The position numbers were made by a program, and so were the translations under genes. The notes beneath the pieces were generated by a model, which saw nothing but the letters and a program-made list of their open reading frames with translations, was not told the DNA's origin and searched no databases. A stretch of 64,000 bases of DNA from a virus: IMG/VR virus record IMGVR_UViG_3300045918_000214, positions 1 to 64,000 of that record; one strand, given 5' to 3'. This document shows, piece after piece, positions 53,824 through 63,346 of this stretch; position 1 is the stretch's first letter, and each line of letters opens with the position of its first letter.

Positions 53824-53853
53824 ATTCTATCATACTGGTGCAATTTGTGTAAA
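53824..53853 (-). promoter_or_regulatory. Promoter of the Fic/Doc pair
   Basis: TTTACA, 18 bp, TAGAAT at 53829-53824. Confidence 0.6.
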
Positions 53854-54276
53854 TTTCAGTAGATGATCTCTGCGTGTTCTACATGAGATCCAAGCATTGT
53901 AGAATTTGTCTGGGTATAGTAAGCAATCCGTGACAAATTGTTCACGGGCCTCAAAGTAGGTCAGTTCGCTTAGTGTTCTACACCACCGAGTTATTTCTCG
54001 TTTGAAGTTTTCTTTTCCTAAAGTTTCTACATCCTTCTTTAATTCTTCTGATGATCCATAGTAAGTATCCCAATCGGAAGGAACTAAAGATCGGATTTTC
54101 TTCTTCCGCTTCTCACCGTTTTTTAGTTTGATGGTTTTAATCGAAGTTTTCTTGAAAGTCGATTTCTTTTTTCCTATGTATCGTCTACCGTCTAATAAGT
54201 TAGTGATACAGTATATGAAACCTATGTACTGTGGGTCAACCTCAGATACAGGTTCATTCTCATAAATCCAAGTCAT
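53830..54276 (-). CDS. SegE-like GIY-YIG protein
   Basis: 148 residues. GFIYCITNLLDGRRYIGKKK (residues 19-38) is GIY-YIG; WDTYYGSSEELKKDVETLGKENF near residue 69 and EAREQFVTD supply the rest. T4 SegE-type family. Could be a homing or repair nuclease. Confidence 0.8.
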   Translation of the reverse strand: MTWIYENEPVSEVDPQYIGFIYCITNLLDGRRYIGKKKSTFKKTSIKTIKLKNGEKRKKKIRSLVPSDWDTYYGSSEELKKDVETLGKENFKREITRWCRTLSELTYFEAREQFVTDCLLYPDKFYNAWISCRTRRDHLLKFTQIAPV

Positions 54277-54314
54277 AATAATCCAGAAAGTTACTCTGGA
54301 AAGTATTTAATGCA

Positions 54315-54322
54315 TTAAATAG
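54315..54322 (+). promoter_or_regulatory. Candidate late promoter
   Basis: TTAAATAG on the plus strand 50 bases before the homing endonuclease start. Confidence 0.35.
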
Positions 54323-54371
54323 ATGGTAACCACGGAATTCTCAGTTCCTGCTAGTCAAGTTAAGGATCTAT

Positions 54372-55247
54372 ATGACCAGCACAGATATTTATTCATCTGA
54401 AAAAATTCTACCCTATGTTTATCTATGTACCCACAAAGAAAATGGTACATTTTATATAGGAAGTAGAACATCAAATAAACTCAATCTACCTTCTCATAAA
54501 GATATTTTGAAGTACAAAACTAGTTCGGATATAGTTAAACCTAGATTTGAACAATTCAATACTATGATCCTTGCGGAATTCTTTGATCCATATGATGCCT
54601 ATGTTTTTGAACAAGAATTAATTTTAGAAAATTTTAAAAATCCATTAATTCTAAATATGGCAGTGCAACCACCTAAAGGTAAGACAAAATTCTTAGGGAA
54701 TGCCGGCCGCACCCAAAAATCTAGAGAATCTGCTAGTAAGCGGATGAAATCAGATCAAAATCCAGGGAAACATCAAACAAAAGAAAGCAAATTGAAGCGC
54801 AAAAGCACTCTTGAACTACTAATGTCGGAAATGAGCCCAGAAGAAAAAAGTTTAAAATATGGAAATTTTGGTGATAAAAATTCTATGTATGGTAAATCTA
54901 TCAAAGAATTTATGCACCAAGAAGAATTTGATCAATGGAAAGAATCTATAAGCAATGCATGGATTTCCAAAGAATCTATTTGGATGCACAATTTTCTTAA
55001 TAAGAATGCTAGAATTGATTTGATAAATTTAAATGAAGCTTTGGCACAGGGATATGTTTTGGGCTATGCAGAAAAATCTCATACAAACTATACAAGATCG
55101 GTTGTGACATATAAATTATTAACCCCAGCTGGGAAAATCATAGAAGTTGGTAATTTGTCTAAATTCTATAGAGATAATAACGTATCCGGCATAACAAACA
55201 AAAAGAATAAATCCGGATACGTCATTTTATCAAAAATTAGAAATTAA
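54372..55247 (+). CDS. GIY-YIG homing endonuclease
   Basis: 291 residues. PYVYLCTHKENGTFYIGSRTS (residues 15-35) is the GIY-YIG core; VFEQELIL near residue 79 provides the catalytic Glu. A basic central region and NUMOD-like C-terminus (YKLLTPAGKIIEVGNLSKFYRDN) bind DNA. AAGGA RBS. Plus strand, AT-rich, inserted next to the ribonucleotide reductase gene as T4 HEGs often are; converges with it (4-base overlap). Confidence 0.88.
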   Translation: MTSTDIYSSEKILPYVYLCTHKENGTFYIGSRTSNKLNLPSHKDILKYKTSSDIVKPRFEQFNTMILAEFFDPYDAYVFEQELILENFKNPLILNMAVQPPKGKTKFLGNAGRTQKSRESASKRMKSDQNPGKHQTKESKLKRKSTLELLMSEMSPEEKSLKYGNFGDKNSMYGKSIKEFMHQEEFDQWKESISNAWISKESIWMHNFLNKNARIDLINLNEALAQGYVLGYAEKSHTNYTRSVVTYKLLTPAGKIIEVGNLSKFYRDNNVSGITNKKNKSGYVILSKIRN

Positions 55248-57487
55248 AATTCTACGGAACAAGTACCTCCGCTGCATGCAGCACCGGCAAGAGAATCTAC
55301 AGAAACATACTGTTGAGCTTGTAGTTCCTTAGAGAAGTCGATGTGGTACATAGAACGGTTGATGTTGGACCATTTGTGTAAATTGTAGCAATCTTTGAGA
55401 CATGCAATCATGGAGTCCGAATCACCCTTGAAGTAGTTGGAGGCAAACTTGGTAGCTCTGCGAATCCAGTCACGTTTCAGCAAATCTTCCGATTCCGTAG
55501 ACAATTTAAGACCCTTACCGACCAATGTATCACAAGCGAGCCAAAGGTTCTCATTGTAAGCTCTTAACGCCTCTACGATTAGACCTGACGCGAATAGTGA
55601 ACCTTCACCATGCAGTTCTACGATCTTCTCAAACGTTAGCACTTCAGTAAATGGTGCCTGAGCATATGCCTTGTCGCCTGACCCTGCCATAAGTGAGACA
55701 CCAGCAAAGAATTGGCGGTTGTCAAACAAGTATTGTTCTACTTCATCCCAGTTATCTACGGTGATAGTATTAGAAACATTGTGCCGGAGTTTTGGATGGG
55801 CACATAATTCTACATTGGTGCCATATTCTACCCAGTACTGTTGGGCAAGTTTTACGTACTCAAGTTGTTTCACACCAAGCAACTCGGATTTATACTTAGA
55901 ACCAGGCTTGGTAATGATAGGAAATGCTACAACTACATCTGTGCCGTTTGGTGACCAGACTGATTTTTCTACCATCTTTGGATTGATAGCCTGGATATGC
56001 TTTGCGACTTCGTCGTTCACATTCATCTGCACGTGACGGAAGAACAATTCAGCATGCTCACCATGAATACCAGAACCCGAAGCCAATAGGGTAGAAGCAT
56101 TACCAGATGGTTTCACACAGGTAGTACGAGCAGCATGGTTGATACCAAGAATGTCGGCCATCTGAGCATTGACTTCCTTGATCAGTGTAGCACCTTCAAT
56201 CATGTTTTGTTTGTCAAACAAGATGTCTGGATTGTTCATCCAACCGGTAATAGAGCAACCGATGAGAGCTTCGCGCTCTGTGATTTTACGAGTAGCTTCA
56301 GAAACATATTTGAAGTTTGTATACCCAGCCTGGATAGTACCAAGAATTGCAGATGCACGGCAAGCACGGAGGAACGTAGCCTTATCTATACATTTGCGAC
56401 CATTGATCTCTGTAAGGTTGCAGAATTGGAAGCCAGACACGTAATCTTCGGTTTGTGGAAGCATACCAATTTCTACACAAGGATTCCACATGAAGTCATC
56501 GGATTCAGCAAAGATGAATCCTGGCTCACCAAAGTCCTTGACCGACTTCATAATTTGATGCCATTCATCACGGGTCAGTTCGTCACGGATAATGAGAGCT
56601 GAATTGTTAGAACGACCACGTTGTGGGTTGGTAATAAACCAATCACCGGTCTTTGCCTTCAGCATATCATGGTCATCTTTGTCGAAGACACAGATTGTTG
56701 CTGAGCGGCGAACACCACCAGAAAGTACGGCATCGGACATGTGCATCACGAAGTCGTAGGCTGTGATCGAGTTCAGTTTTGTGATAGGCTTCTCTTCAAG
56801 CAGGTTTTCCAACACATCTTCACATTTGACCAAAGCCGCTCGTAGTCCATCTGGGCCTGGAGCCTTGAAACCACCAGAGATTTTGGCACCAGAAGGGCGA
56901 ATCTTTGTAAAGTCAAAGTGAACCTGGCAACCACGGAACTCGGGGTGAGTTGCACCCTCAGTGAAATATGAACTTAGCAGAACACCAAATGCCTCAGCCC
57001 AACCTTCAATAGAATCTGGCACCTGATAGATCTTTGCCTTCTTCTGTGACCGGCGAGCAATAGAAGGAAGTTTGTCAATACGTTTCTTGCCGACAGAGAA
57101 ACCGACTCCACAACCCGAGAGCATAAGATACATGCATTCGTTGAAGAATGCTGGACGGTCAACATAAGAAACAGAGCAATTGTACATACGAGATTCATGC
57201 TTAAAGATTTGATCGCCACCAAATTGTAGAGCACGTTGGGCACCAAGAACAAGTTTTTCGGTATATGCTTCTTGAGCATAGTTCATTGCAACTTCTAATT
57301 CTGGAGTCATCTTGTCTGCATACTTTTGTCTATGCATGTTCATAACTCGGGCTACGGATTCTTCCCACGTTTCATATCTTGAATTTACCTCATCCCACCG
57401 TGAGTAACCCATATAAAATTTTGATTCAGCCAGCATCAGATTGCCCGAATGTTCTTGTTCTTGTACCATGTTTATATTCTCTTCCAT
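55244..57487 (-). CDS. nrdJ: Class II (B12-dependent) ribonucleotide triphosphate reductase
   Basis: 747 residues, single chain like the Lactobacillus enzyme (739). MYNCSVSYVD near residue 101 and NPCVEIGMLP near residue 335 contain the active-site cysteines; FCNLTEING, TTCVKPSGNASTLLASGSG near residue 465 binds substrate phosphates, and the C-terminal ACSGGTCSVEF carries the redox-active pair. Start may be Met7. Makes dNTPs without O2 or Fe, needing adenosylcobalamin from the host. T4 itself uses class I and III. Confidence 0.94.
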   Translation of the reverse strand: MEENINMVQEQEHSGNLMLAESKFYMGYSRWDEVNSRYETWEESVARVMNMHRQKYADKMTPELEVAMNYAQEAYTEKLVLGAQRALQFGGDQIFKHESRMYNCSVSYVDRPAFFNECMYLMLSGCGVGFSVGKKRIDKLPSIARRSQKKAKIYQVPDSIEGWAEAFGVLLSSYFTEGATHPEFRGCQVHFDFTKIRPSGAKISGGFKAPGPDGLRAALVKCEDVLENLLEEKPITKLNSITAYDFVMHMSDAVLSGGVRRSATICVFDKDDHDMLKAKTGDWFITNPQRGRSNNSALIIRDELTRDEWHQIMKSVKDFGEPGFIFAESDDFMWNPCVEIGMLPQTEDYVSGFQFCNLTEINGRKCIDKATFLRACRASAILGTIQAGYTNFKYVSEATRKITEREALIGCSITGWMNNPDILFDKQNMIEGATLIKEVNAQMADILGINHAARTTCVKPSGNASTLLASGSGIHGEHAELFFRHVQMNVNDEVAKHIQAINPKMVEKSVWSPNGTDVVVAFPIITKPGSKYKSELLGVKQLEYVKLAQQYWVEYGTNVELCAHPKLRHNVSNTITVDNWDEVEQYLFDNRQFFAGVSLMAGSGDKAYAQAPFTEVLTFEKIVELHGEGSLFASGLIVEALRAYNENLWLACDTLVGKGLKLSTESEDLLKRDWIRRATKFASNYFKGDSDSMIACLKDCYNLHKWSNINRSMYHIDFSKELQAQQYVSVDSLAGAACSGGTCSVEF

Positions 57488-58500
57488 TCATTAAAGTTTA
57501 AATTTGCAACTAAACCTTTGTAGGTATTCCTCTTTATAAGGGCTACGGGGTCTATCTTATTCATAATCATTGAGTTTATGTCTTTGTATTGATCAACAGC
57601 TTTTGGCCAGATTACTACTTTTAATCCTGAGTCAATTGCTTTTTCATATTCCTTCACGACTGCCTTATTGCGAGGCTCATTATCTAGTACTACGGTGAGC
57701 AAGTCACCTGAAATTTTCGTTCCTTTTAGAAACCAAGTAGCGGTAGTCGCAAGAGACGCGTTCACAGAAGCTATACAATTTTCTATGAACAACGAGTCCA
57801 AGGGACCTTCTACTAGGGTTATGGGTTTATTTAAATCAAGGCGCTCGAAACCAAATAGCAGAGGCGTCTTTTCGTTGATTTTGACTGTGACATATTTCTG
57901 ATTTGATTTGTCAGAGAGGTCTCGTCCTTGGTACGCGAAGATCTTCCCGGCTCTATCGAAGAAAGGAATAATGATACGGGCTTCGTCTCGTTTGTTTGAT
58001 TCAAAGGTGTCATTAAACTGGGAAGAGTATTCATAAAATTTGTCTGCGTAATAGAATGGATAGGCTGGGAGCTGGCGTGACTTAATGTATTGCTTGGCAA
58101 AGTGATCATCTGGTAGGTCTGAGACCAACGGAAGATCTAATTCTGCTTCACATGTCTGTTTCTTTTCATATGTTACCTTCTGGGGTACAAATTCTTTTTT
58201 AGGTGCCGGTGCATTGTGTCTAAATTTTTCAAATAAGAATTCATCGAATAGTTGTTTGAAATGTATCTTTAGAAAACTTGTTAGAGTCGTTGACAGACCA
58301 CAATTAAAACATAGACAGTTCAGGTCATGATTCTTCTCATAGATCTGGAAACGAGTCTTTGTCTTTACCTTAGCAGAATCACCACAGACTGGACACCGTG
58401 CAGCGGCCAAAAATGGAGATTCTTTTTTGATCCGGAATCTTTCTAACCTGGACCCTAGAATTTTAGCATATGAAACTTGCAGGAAATAATCATCATTCAT
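57472..58500 (-). CDS. 61: DNA primase gp61
   Basis: 342 residues. Zinc ribbon CPVCGDSAK near residue 37 and CLCFNCGLS near residue 65; TOPRIM domain with LVEGPLDSLFIENC near residue 225 (catalytic Glu) and VLDNEPRNKAVV (DxD-like) near residue 261. Makes RNA primers with the gp41 helicase. Overlaps nrdJ by 16 bases. Confidence 0.93.
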   Translation of the reverse strand: MNDDYFLQVSYAKILGSRLERFRIKKESPFLAAARCPVCGDSAKVKTKTRFQIYEKNHDLNCLCFNCGLSTTLTSFLKIHFKQLFDEFLFEKFRHNAPAPKKEFVPQKVTYEKKQTCEAELDLPLVSDLPDDHFAKQYIKSRQLPAYPFYYADKFYEYSSQFNDTFESNKRDEARIIIPFFDRAGKIFAYQGRDLSDKSNQKYVTVKINEKTPLLFGFERLDLNKPITLVEGPLDSLFIENCIASVNASLATTATWFLKGTKISGDLLTVVLDNEPRNKAVVKEYEKAIDSGLKVVIWPKAVDQYKDINSMIMNKIDPVALIKRNTYKGLVANLNFNEWKRI

Positions 58501-58913
58501 TGTATAACGGTGGGAGCACTCATAATATCTTTGTCAGCAAAGTCGACTCCATTCATGATGGAGTCAAGCATCAATAGCCGCCGCGTTTCTTCCATAATTA
58601 GAGCATTGTAGCAATTTTTGTAGAATCTAGCATCAGACTCGGAAGCCTTGAGGATAGAGATCACATGATCTGCCACGATGGGGATATATTTATTGTCTCC
58701 AAATGGTTGGTACAGCTGTGGAACGTATTGTGTTACAATTTTACCATCAAAAACCATGGAAGTAAAATTTATTCTCACCGGTGCTAGGAAATGCATAAGT
58801 CCGGCTTCAATGTACATTGGACCAGTAAGAAGTGTCTCCCCAGTCATGAGTTTCACAGCAAAGCATGGGTAGTTGATTTTAGTTTGTTCGGGCATTAAGG
58901 ATTCACCTTTCAT
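58497..58913 (-). CDS. Sm-like fold hypothetical protein
   Basis: 138 residues; ATG 58913 is ATGA-coupled to uvsW (ATG 58895 also possible). YPCFAVKLMTGETLLTGPMYIEAG and PVRINF.. resemble the 99-residue protein at 12372, with a C-terminal helical extension. Common in T4-like phages near uvsW; role unknown. Confidence 0.65.
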   Translation of the reverse strand: MKGESLMPEQTKINYPCFAVKLMTGETLLTGPMYIEAGLMHFLAPVRINFTSMVFDGKIVTQYVPQLYQPFGDNKYIPIVADHVISILKASESDARFYKNCYNALIMEETRRLLMLDSIMNGVDFADKDIMSAPTVIQ

Positions 58914-60397
58914 TTAAAATTCACATTTATGATTGTGTATGTGAAACCGTCTCGAGTATAGGTCCCGAGTCTGTCGCCGAGATGTCGGTATGAGATATTT
59001 GCCTTCTTACCGAATGTCATGTTGTCTGAGATATCATACAGTATGCATTTGTCCTTGCCTTCTTTGAGACGAAGACCACGGCCAATAGACTGAATGATTG
59101 TGATAGCAGATTTTGCTGGGTGAGCAAAAATGATGTTCTCGATAGCAGGTAGATTGACACCAGTAGAAAACACAGCATACGAGGCTACAATAATGTCATC
59201 TTCACCTTTATTTGCTGAATGCCGAATGAGCTCTCGGTCCTTACCTGTGACTGTGCCGTCGATGTAGTGGATATTTCTATCGGGTGCTTTTTCACACACT
59301 AACTTGTATAGATCTTCACCCTGGAGTTCTACGAATCTAAAGAGTACCAGAGTCGTTCCCCTACACTGAGAAGCAAGTTTTGCAATGAACTTGTTCCGAT
59401 TCGAGTTAGACACAATGTACTTTATCTCCGTGTCATAATCAACCTTCTTCATAGCCTTAGCGACTTCGGGTGGATGGTTTAGAATGATTGCTTTGATTGT
59501 AAGTGGCACCAGTTGTTTGTTCTCAATCAGAGTTGCAGTGGTAGCAATTTCATACACTTCACCTGTGATGCCCTTCATTACTAGAAGGTTACATTTCATA
59601 TCATGAAGAGTTCCAGTACAGGCAAGTTTGTACTCAACATCAGTTGCACGTTCATAGATGCCCGTGATAGTTTTTGCTACAATTTTATGGCCTTCGTCTC
59701 CAATCATAGCACCGAACTGATTCAGCCATTCAGATGGCATCTTATAGATAGATTGGAAAGTAGAAACTGTGATAGGCTTCTTGATATTTTTATCTACGCC
59801 TGCTGTAATACAATGTACATTGTCATCTGCTGACCAATCGGTACCAGAAGCGTAGTCTGCAAAATCTGACTTCATCTGAGAGGTCAAAGAAATTGTAGGC
59901 ACAACAATCAGCACACGCATCTGAAGTTCATCCACTATGTATCGGCAAATGATAAAAAGAACTAGAGACTTTCCTGCTCCGGTAGCTGCATGGAGGATTG
60001 CTCGTTTATTCTTTAGTGCTTGGTATGCTCCATTGATTTGGTAGTCACGAATCTCAATTGGTGGAATTCGTTTCTCAATGCCCAGAGTTCCGGCAAAATC
60101 CTGGATGTCTTTATATGTGAGTCCAACGTCGGTATGCTCGGGAATATCTATCTCAATAGAATATGAACGTGATTCAGCAAATTTCTTGAGTTCTGCAACC
60201 AAACCGTATGGCAGAGTTCTTGGTCCTAGATTGAAGATGCGGATTTTTCCGTCCCAACGACCCATCTTGTACATCGGCGAGAACTTTGCTCCCGGTACTT
60301 CAAATGTGTAGGTATCTGAGATTTCCCGGGCTATATCCGGATCACACTTAACTCGTACAAAAGACTCGTTGTGCTTTGTTACTACAATATCACTCAT
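58910..60397 (-). CDS. uvsW: UvsW RNA-DNA/DNA helicase
   Basis: 495 residues, T4 length. N-terminal DNA-binding domain, Walker A LHAATGAGKSL near residue 135, IGDEGHK (DExH) near residue 235, SAT-equivalent CTGTLHD and motif VI TIIQSIGRGLRLKEG near residue 430. Unwinds R-loops and branched DNA, shifting replication from origins to recombination. Confidence 0.95.
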   Translation of the reverse strand: MSDIVVTKHNESFVRVKCDPDIAREISDTYTFEVPGAKFSPMYKMGRWDGKIRIFNLGPRTLPYGLVAELKKFAESRSYSIEIDIPEHTDVGLTYKDIQDFAGTLGIEKRIPPIEIRDYQINGAYQALKNKRAILHAATGAGKSLVLFIICRYIVDELQMRVLIVVPTISLTSQMKSDFADYASGTDWSADDNVHCITAGVDKNIKKPITVSTFQSIYKMPSEWLNQFGAMIGDEGHKIVAKTITGIYERATDVEYKLACTGTLHDMKCNLLVMKGITGEVYEIATTATLIENKQLVPLTIKAIILNHPPEVAKAMKKVDYDTEIKYIVSNSNRNKFIAKLASQCRGTTLVLFRFVELQGEDLYKLVCEKAPDRNIHYIDGTVTGKDRELIRHSANKGEDDIIVASYAVFSTGVNLPAIENIIFAHPAKSAITIIQSIGRGLRLKEGKDKCILYDISDNMTFGKKANISYRHLGDRLGTYTRDGFTYTIINVNFK

Positions 60398-60669
60398 ACG
60401 TAGATTTTAGACACAGTCTTGTATACAGAGATTTTAAGATCTGTTCGGTCTTGAAGATCAAATAACATGTGGTACACAGGATATTTTCCATTGAACACTG
60501 GCTCGTCAAAAAGTTCTGATTCACCAATGATGTAGGTAATATCGGAGTTATTTGTGTACATTACTTGCTTTTTGACATTGTTCTCTAACCAATCAAGCAT
60601 CATGTTTCTTTGTGCTCCGGAAGATTGGTACAGAAGTTCATTTGCTATGGCTATTGCGCCTTTATTCAT
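60394..60669 (-). CDS. Hypothetical protein between uvsW and uvsY
   Basis: 91 residues; helix then beta hairpins (YIIGESELFDEPVFNGKYPVYHM). Coupled to both genes. Similar position to uvsW.1 of T4 but I see no sequence match. Confidence 0.65.
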   Translation of the reverse strand: MNKGAIAIANELLYQSSGAQRNMMLDWLENNVKKQVMYTNNSDITYIIGESELFDEPVFNGKYPVYHMLFDLQDRTDLKISVYKTVSKIYV

Positions 60670-60671
60670 GC

Positions 60672-61112
60672 TCAGACTCCAGATAAAAATTTGTTTTGGT
60701 CGACAATGGATTTAAACAAGTAGTATTGATTGCCAATATCCTTGAGGATGCTTTCACAAGCCTGAACCATAGTCTCGGTGTATAGAATCTTCTCTTTGAT
60801 AAGTTGCAGAGAGCTATCAGCGTCCAAGATAGTTTCCATCTCGGACTTCAGAGGTTTCTTGTATAGATATTGCTTCAGATCATTAGCAATGAGTTCAGCT
60901 TCGTCCATTTCCCCATTATAGTATTTCGTCATAAGTTGCCGTCTCTGCATGTATTTCAGAGACAGTGTCCGAAGGCGAATCTTGTATGTTTGGAGGAATG
61001 TAAGATATTTCGAATGCCGAATCGGGTGGGATGACATTCTCTCGGATAGCTTGAGCTGATCTATCTTACAATCGATAGCCCATTCGGCCATCAGTTCTTC
61101 ATTAGTTAGCAT
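60672..61112 (-). CDS. uvsY: Recombination mediator UvsY
   Basis: 146 residues (T4: 137). HSKYLTFLQTYKIRLRTLSLKYMQ near residue 33 and YYNGEMDEAELI near residue 65 match UvsY, with the all-helical layout and SEMETILDADSSLQ near 94 (T4: SEMKTVLSADKDVL). Loads UvsX on gp32-coated DNA. Promoter at 61142-61169. Confidence 0.92.
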   Translation of the reverse strand: MLTNEELMAEWAIDCKIDQLKLSERMSSHPIRHSKYLTFLQTYKIRLRTLSLKYMQRRQLMTKYYNGEMDEAELIANDLKQYLYKKPLKSEMETILDADSSLQLIKEKILYTETMVQACESILKDIGNQYYLFKSIVDQNKFLSGV

Positions 61113-61141
61113 GTTTACCTAAATCTAGTGTTCATTACTTC

Positions 61142-61169
61142 ATTATAAATTGATTTAGATCTAAGTAAA
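61142..61169 (-). promoter_or_regulatory. Promoter of uvsY
   Basis: TTTACT, 16 bp, TATAAT at 61147-61142. Confidence 0.7.
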
Positions 61170-61171
61170 AT

Positions 61172-61648
61172 CTATGTTAGCACGAACCTTGAGAAGTAGA
61201 AGGTAGCAGTACACTCGACCGGGATTGGATCGGGATGCTGTGTAGAGAAGTTCAGAGCCGAAAGTGATGTTGGGAATAGATCAAAGAACTTGATCACTCG
61301 GTTTGGGTTGGAAGAATTCGTAAGAGTGAGCAAAGTACCATCGGATACAAGCTTATCCTCTTGGATGTTCTTCGTTGCAAATTCAGATCCAATATCATAC
61401 CGCTGTTGTGTAATCCAACGATAGATTTCTTCATAGTTCAGCAGATTTTCATCAACTAGGAAAGTAACATTTAGTTGTGAGAATTCCGATGACGAACCTG
61501 GAAAGAATTGATTTGATGCAGCTGAGGCCGACATTGGGGCAGGAACTGAGATATCAGGTAGATTCACTGCAGTGACTCTAAATGCAGTTTCTGGGATTCG
61601 TTCAATAGAGAATTGAAACGAATTGCTTTTTAGCATATTGTAATCCAT
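61172..61648 (-). CDS. Tail-tube (gp19)-like protein
   Basis: 158 residues; NSFQFSIERIPETAFRVTAVNLPDISVP near residue 8, LNVTFLVDENLLNYEEIYRWI near residue 60 and ECTATFYFSRF at the end are the beta-strand pattern of the gp19/gp54/gp48 tube-like fold. Which tail part it forms is unsure. Confidence 0.65.
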   Translation of the reverse strand: MDYNMLKSNSFQFSIERIPETAFRVTAVNLPDISVPAPMSASAASNQFFPGSSSEFSQLNVTFLVDENLLNYEEIYRWITQQRYDIGSEFATKNIQEDKLVSDGTLLTLTNSSNPNRVIKFFDLFPTSLSALNFSTQHPDPIPVECTATFYFSRFVLT

Positions 61649-61651
61649 AGC

Positions 61652-61855
61652 TTACAATCCTTCTTGAATTTCTAGGAGAGCAGTCATGACACCAGAGTTG
61701 AAAGGATCTTCATTGTCATGAATCTTTGGGGGAGCACCTTTACGGAGTTCATATGCACGAGCTGAGGCAATGATGATTGTTTCATACAGATTACCTGCTT
61801 CACGGATCTTACCCATGTCTACTTGGTCATGGCGAGAAAGTTTCTTAATTTGCAT
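61652..61855 (-). CDS. RNA polymerase omega-like protein
   Basis: 67 residues. IREAGNLYETIIIASARAYELR (residues 16-37) and NSGVMTALLEIQEGL at the end match the omega subunit (RpoZ: NRFDLVLVAARRARQM... VIALREIEEGL). It lies between capsid and tail genes with its own promoter. May replace host omega or tune the enzyme for late genes. Confidence 0.78.
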   Translation of the reverse strand: MQIKKLSRHDQVDMGKIREAGNLYETIIIASARAYELRKGAPPKIHDNEDPFNSGVMTALLEIQEGL

Positions 61856-61882
61856 CTTTATTCCTTTGGTGGTGACTTATTT

Positions 61883-61910
61883 ATTATATCACCAATAGAA
61901 TGCTTGTAAA
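61883..61910 (-). promoter_or_regulatory. Promoter of the omega-like gene
   Basis: TTTACA, 16 bp, TATAAT at 61888-61883; ATAAATA overlaps its 3' side, so it may also act as late promoter. Confidence 0.65.
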
Positions 61911-61912
61911 AT

Positions 61913-61936
61913 AAAAAAGGGACCCGAAGGTCCCTT
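61913..61936 (-). terminator. Terminator of gene 23
   Basis: AAGGGACC-TTCG-GGTCCCTT with T6, 20 bases after the capsid gene stop. Confidence 0.92.
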
Positions 61937-61955
61937 GTTTTGTCTAACCGAAAGA

Positions 61956-63299
61956 TTAGATGATGTTACGTACTGCAGCGATGCGGTAGTAAGCATTAGT
62001 ACGGCCAGCCGTATTGAAGAACGGATTGCGAGCCATACCGTAACGAAGACGGTAAGCAAGCACTGGGCTCATTGTAGCTGGATCGGTCGTACGAACGATT
62101 TGCAGTGGAATGTATGGGCAGTAGAACTGACCAGCGTCCCATGCGGAAGCGCCCTTGTAACCAACCATGAAGAACTGAGAGTTCGTGCCAGCGGTACCAG
62201 AGTATGGATCGATGTAAACACGCATTTTCTTGTTCAACACACCTGCGAAGGTAGCACCAGTGTCATCAACATTGATGTCATTTGCCAAGGCTGGAGCATA
62301 ATCCAACATACCACCCATTGCTAGAGCGGAAGCAACATCGCTTGAGCAAACAAGGATGTTACCCTTGCCGCGACGAGTTTCTTGAGCGATAGCATTAGCT
62401 TCACGTTCGATTTGGAACAACAGACCTTTATGACGTTCAGCCAACCAACGGCCATCAGAGTCAGCAGTAAGATTGAAGATACCAGGAACAGTAGTTCCTT
62501 GAGCACCAACCTTAGCACCAAGATAGATAGTCTTGAGAACTTCACGATTCACTTCAGCCAAGATTTCGGTTGAAAGGATGTTAGACAGTTCTGCATCAGC
62601 ATCAAGACCGTGAAGGTTCTTAACGTCTTGAGCAAATTCAACTGAGTAACCAGCCTTCAAAGCGCGGGTCTTAGCAGTAACGGACATTTGTTCGATAGTG
62701 AAAGACATTTCAGCAAATGCTGGACCTGTCGAACCCAAGCTTTCGCCTACCTGTGTCGTCATACCTTGGCCTGGAGCCACGATAGCGGTAGAAGTAGTAC
62801 CAGTTGGATCCTGATCAGAGAACACGAAGTCATTTGTAGGATCGTTAGTGTACACAGCTTGACCGGTACCAGTAGAAGTACCTGGGGAAGTACCAGCAGC
62901 ACCAGAGAATGCAGAGTTAGCTTCTTGGAATTGGGCTTCAGCACCAGCTTGGTTGCCGTAACGGCTACGCAATGCGAAGATCAAACCTGTAGGCTGACGA
63001 AGTGGTTGAACGCCGCAGATGTCATAAGCCAACATTTGTGGAGCTGCACGGCGAACCATGGAGATCAACACTGGGTCGAACTTAGACAAACCGGAACCAT
63101 CTGTAGGATAGCCTTGGGTTTGCGATGTAGGAGTTGCTTCTGAAAGAAGTTGACGAGTTTGGATGATGTCCTGCTCGGTGTTTTCCAACAGCACGGCAGT
63201 CGTTTGACGCTTGTGCATGTTGGTGATTGGAGTTACGCCTTCAGCGTCGAGCACTGGTGCCCATTTTTCCATTAGTTGTTCTACGGTTTGAACTGCCAT
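61956..63299 (-). CDS. 23: Major capsid protein gp23
   Basis: 447 residues, smaller than T4 gp23 (521). The prohead-protease site is QLLSE-A at residues 50-55, so maturation removes the first 54. FDPVLISMVRRAAPQMLAYDICGVQP near residue 74 and FALRSRYG near 107 are the gp23 signature; the HK97-like core ends YYRIAAVRNII. Dominant shell protein. Confidence 0.97.
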   Translation of the reverse strand: MAVQTVEQLMEKWAPVLDAEGVTPITNMHKRQTTAVLLENTEQDIIQTRQLLSEATPTSQTQGYPTDGSGLSKFDPVLISMVRRAAPQMLAYDICGVQPLRQPTGLIFALRSRYGNQAGAEAQFQEANSAFSGAAGTSPGTSTGTGQAVYTNDPTNDFVFSDQDPTGTTSTAIVAPGQGMTTQVGESLGSTGPAFAEMSFTIEQMSVTAKTRALKAGYSVEFAQDVKNLHGLDADAELSNILSTEILAEVNREVLKTIYLGAKVGAQGTTVPGIFNLTADSDGRWLAERHKGLLFQIEREANAIAQETRRGKGNILVCSSDVASALAMGGMLDYAPALANDINVDDTGATFAGVLNKKMRVYIDPYSGTAGTNSQFFMVGYKGASAWDAGQFYCPYIPLQIVRTTDPATMSPVLAYRLRYGMARNPFFNTAGRTNAYYRIAAVRNII

Positions 63300-63346
63300 T
63301 TTAATTACCTCTTTTTGGTTTGTGGATTTCTAATTGTGATCAATAC

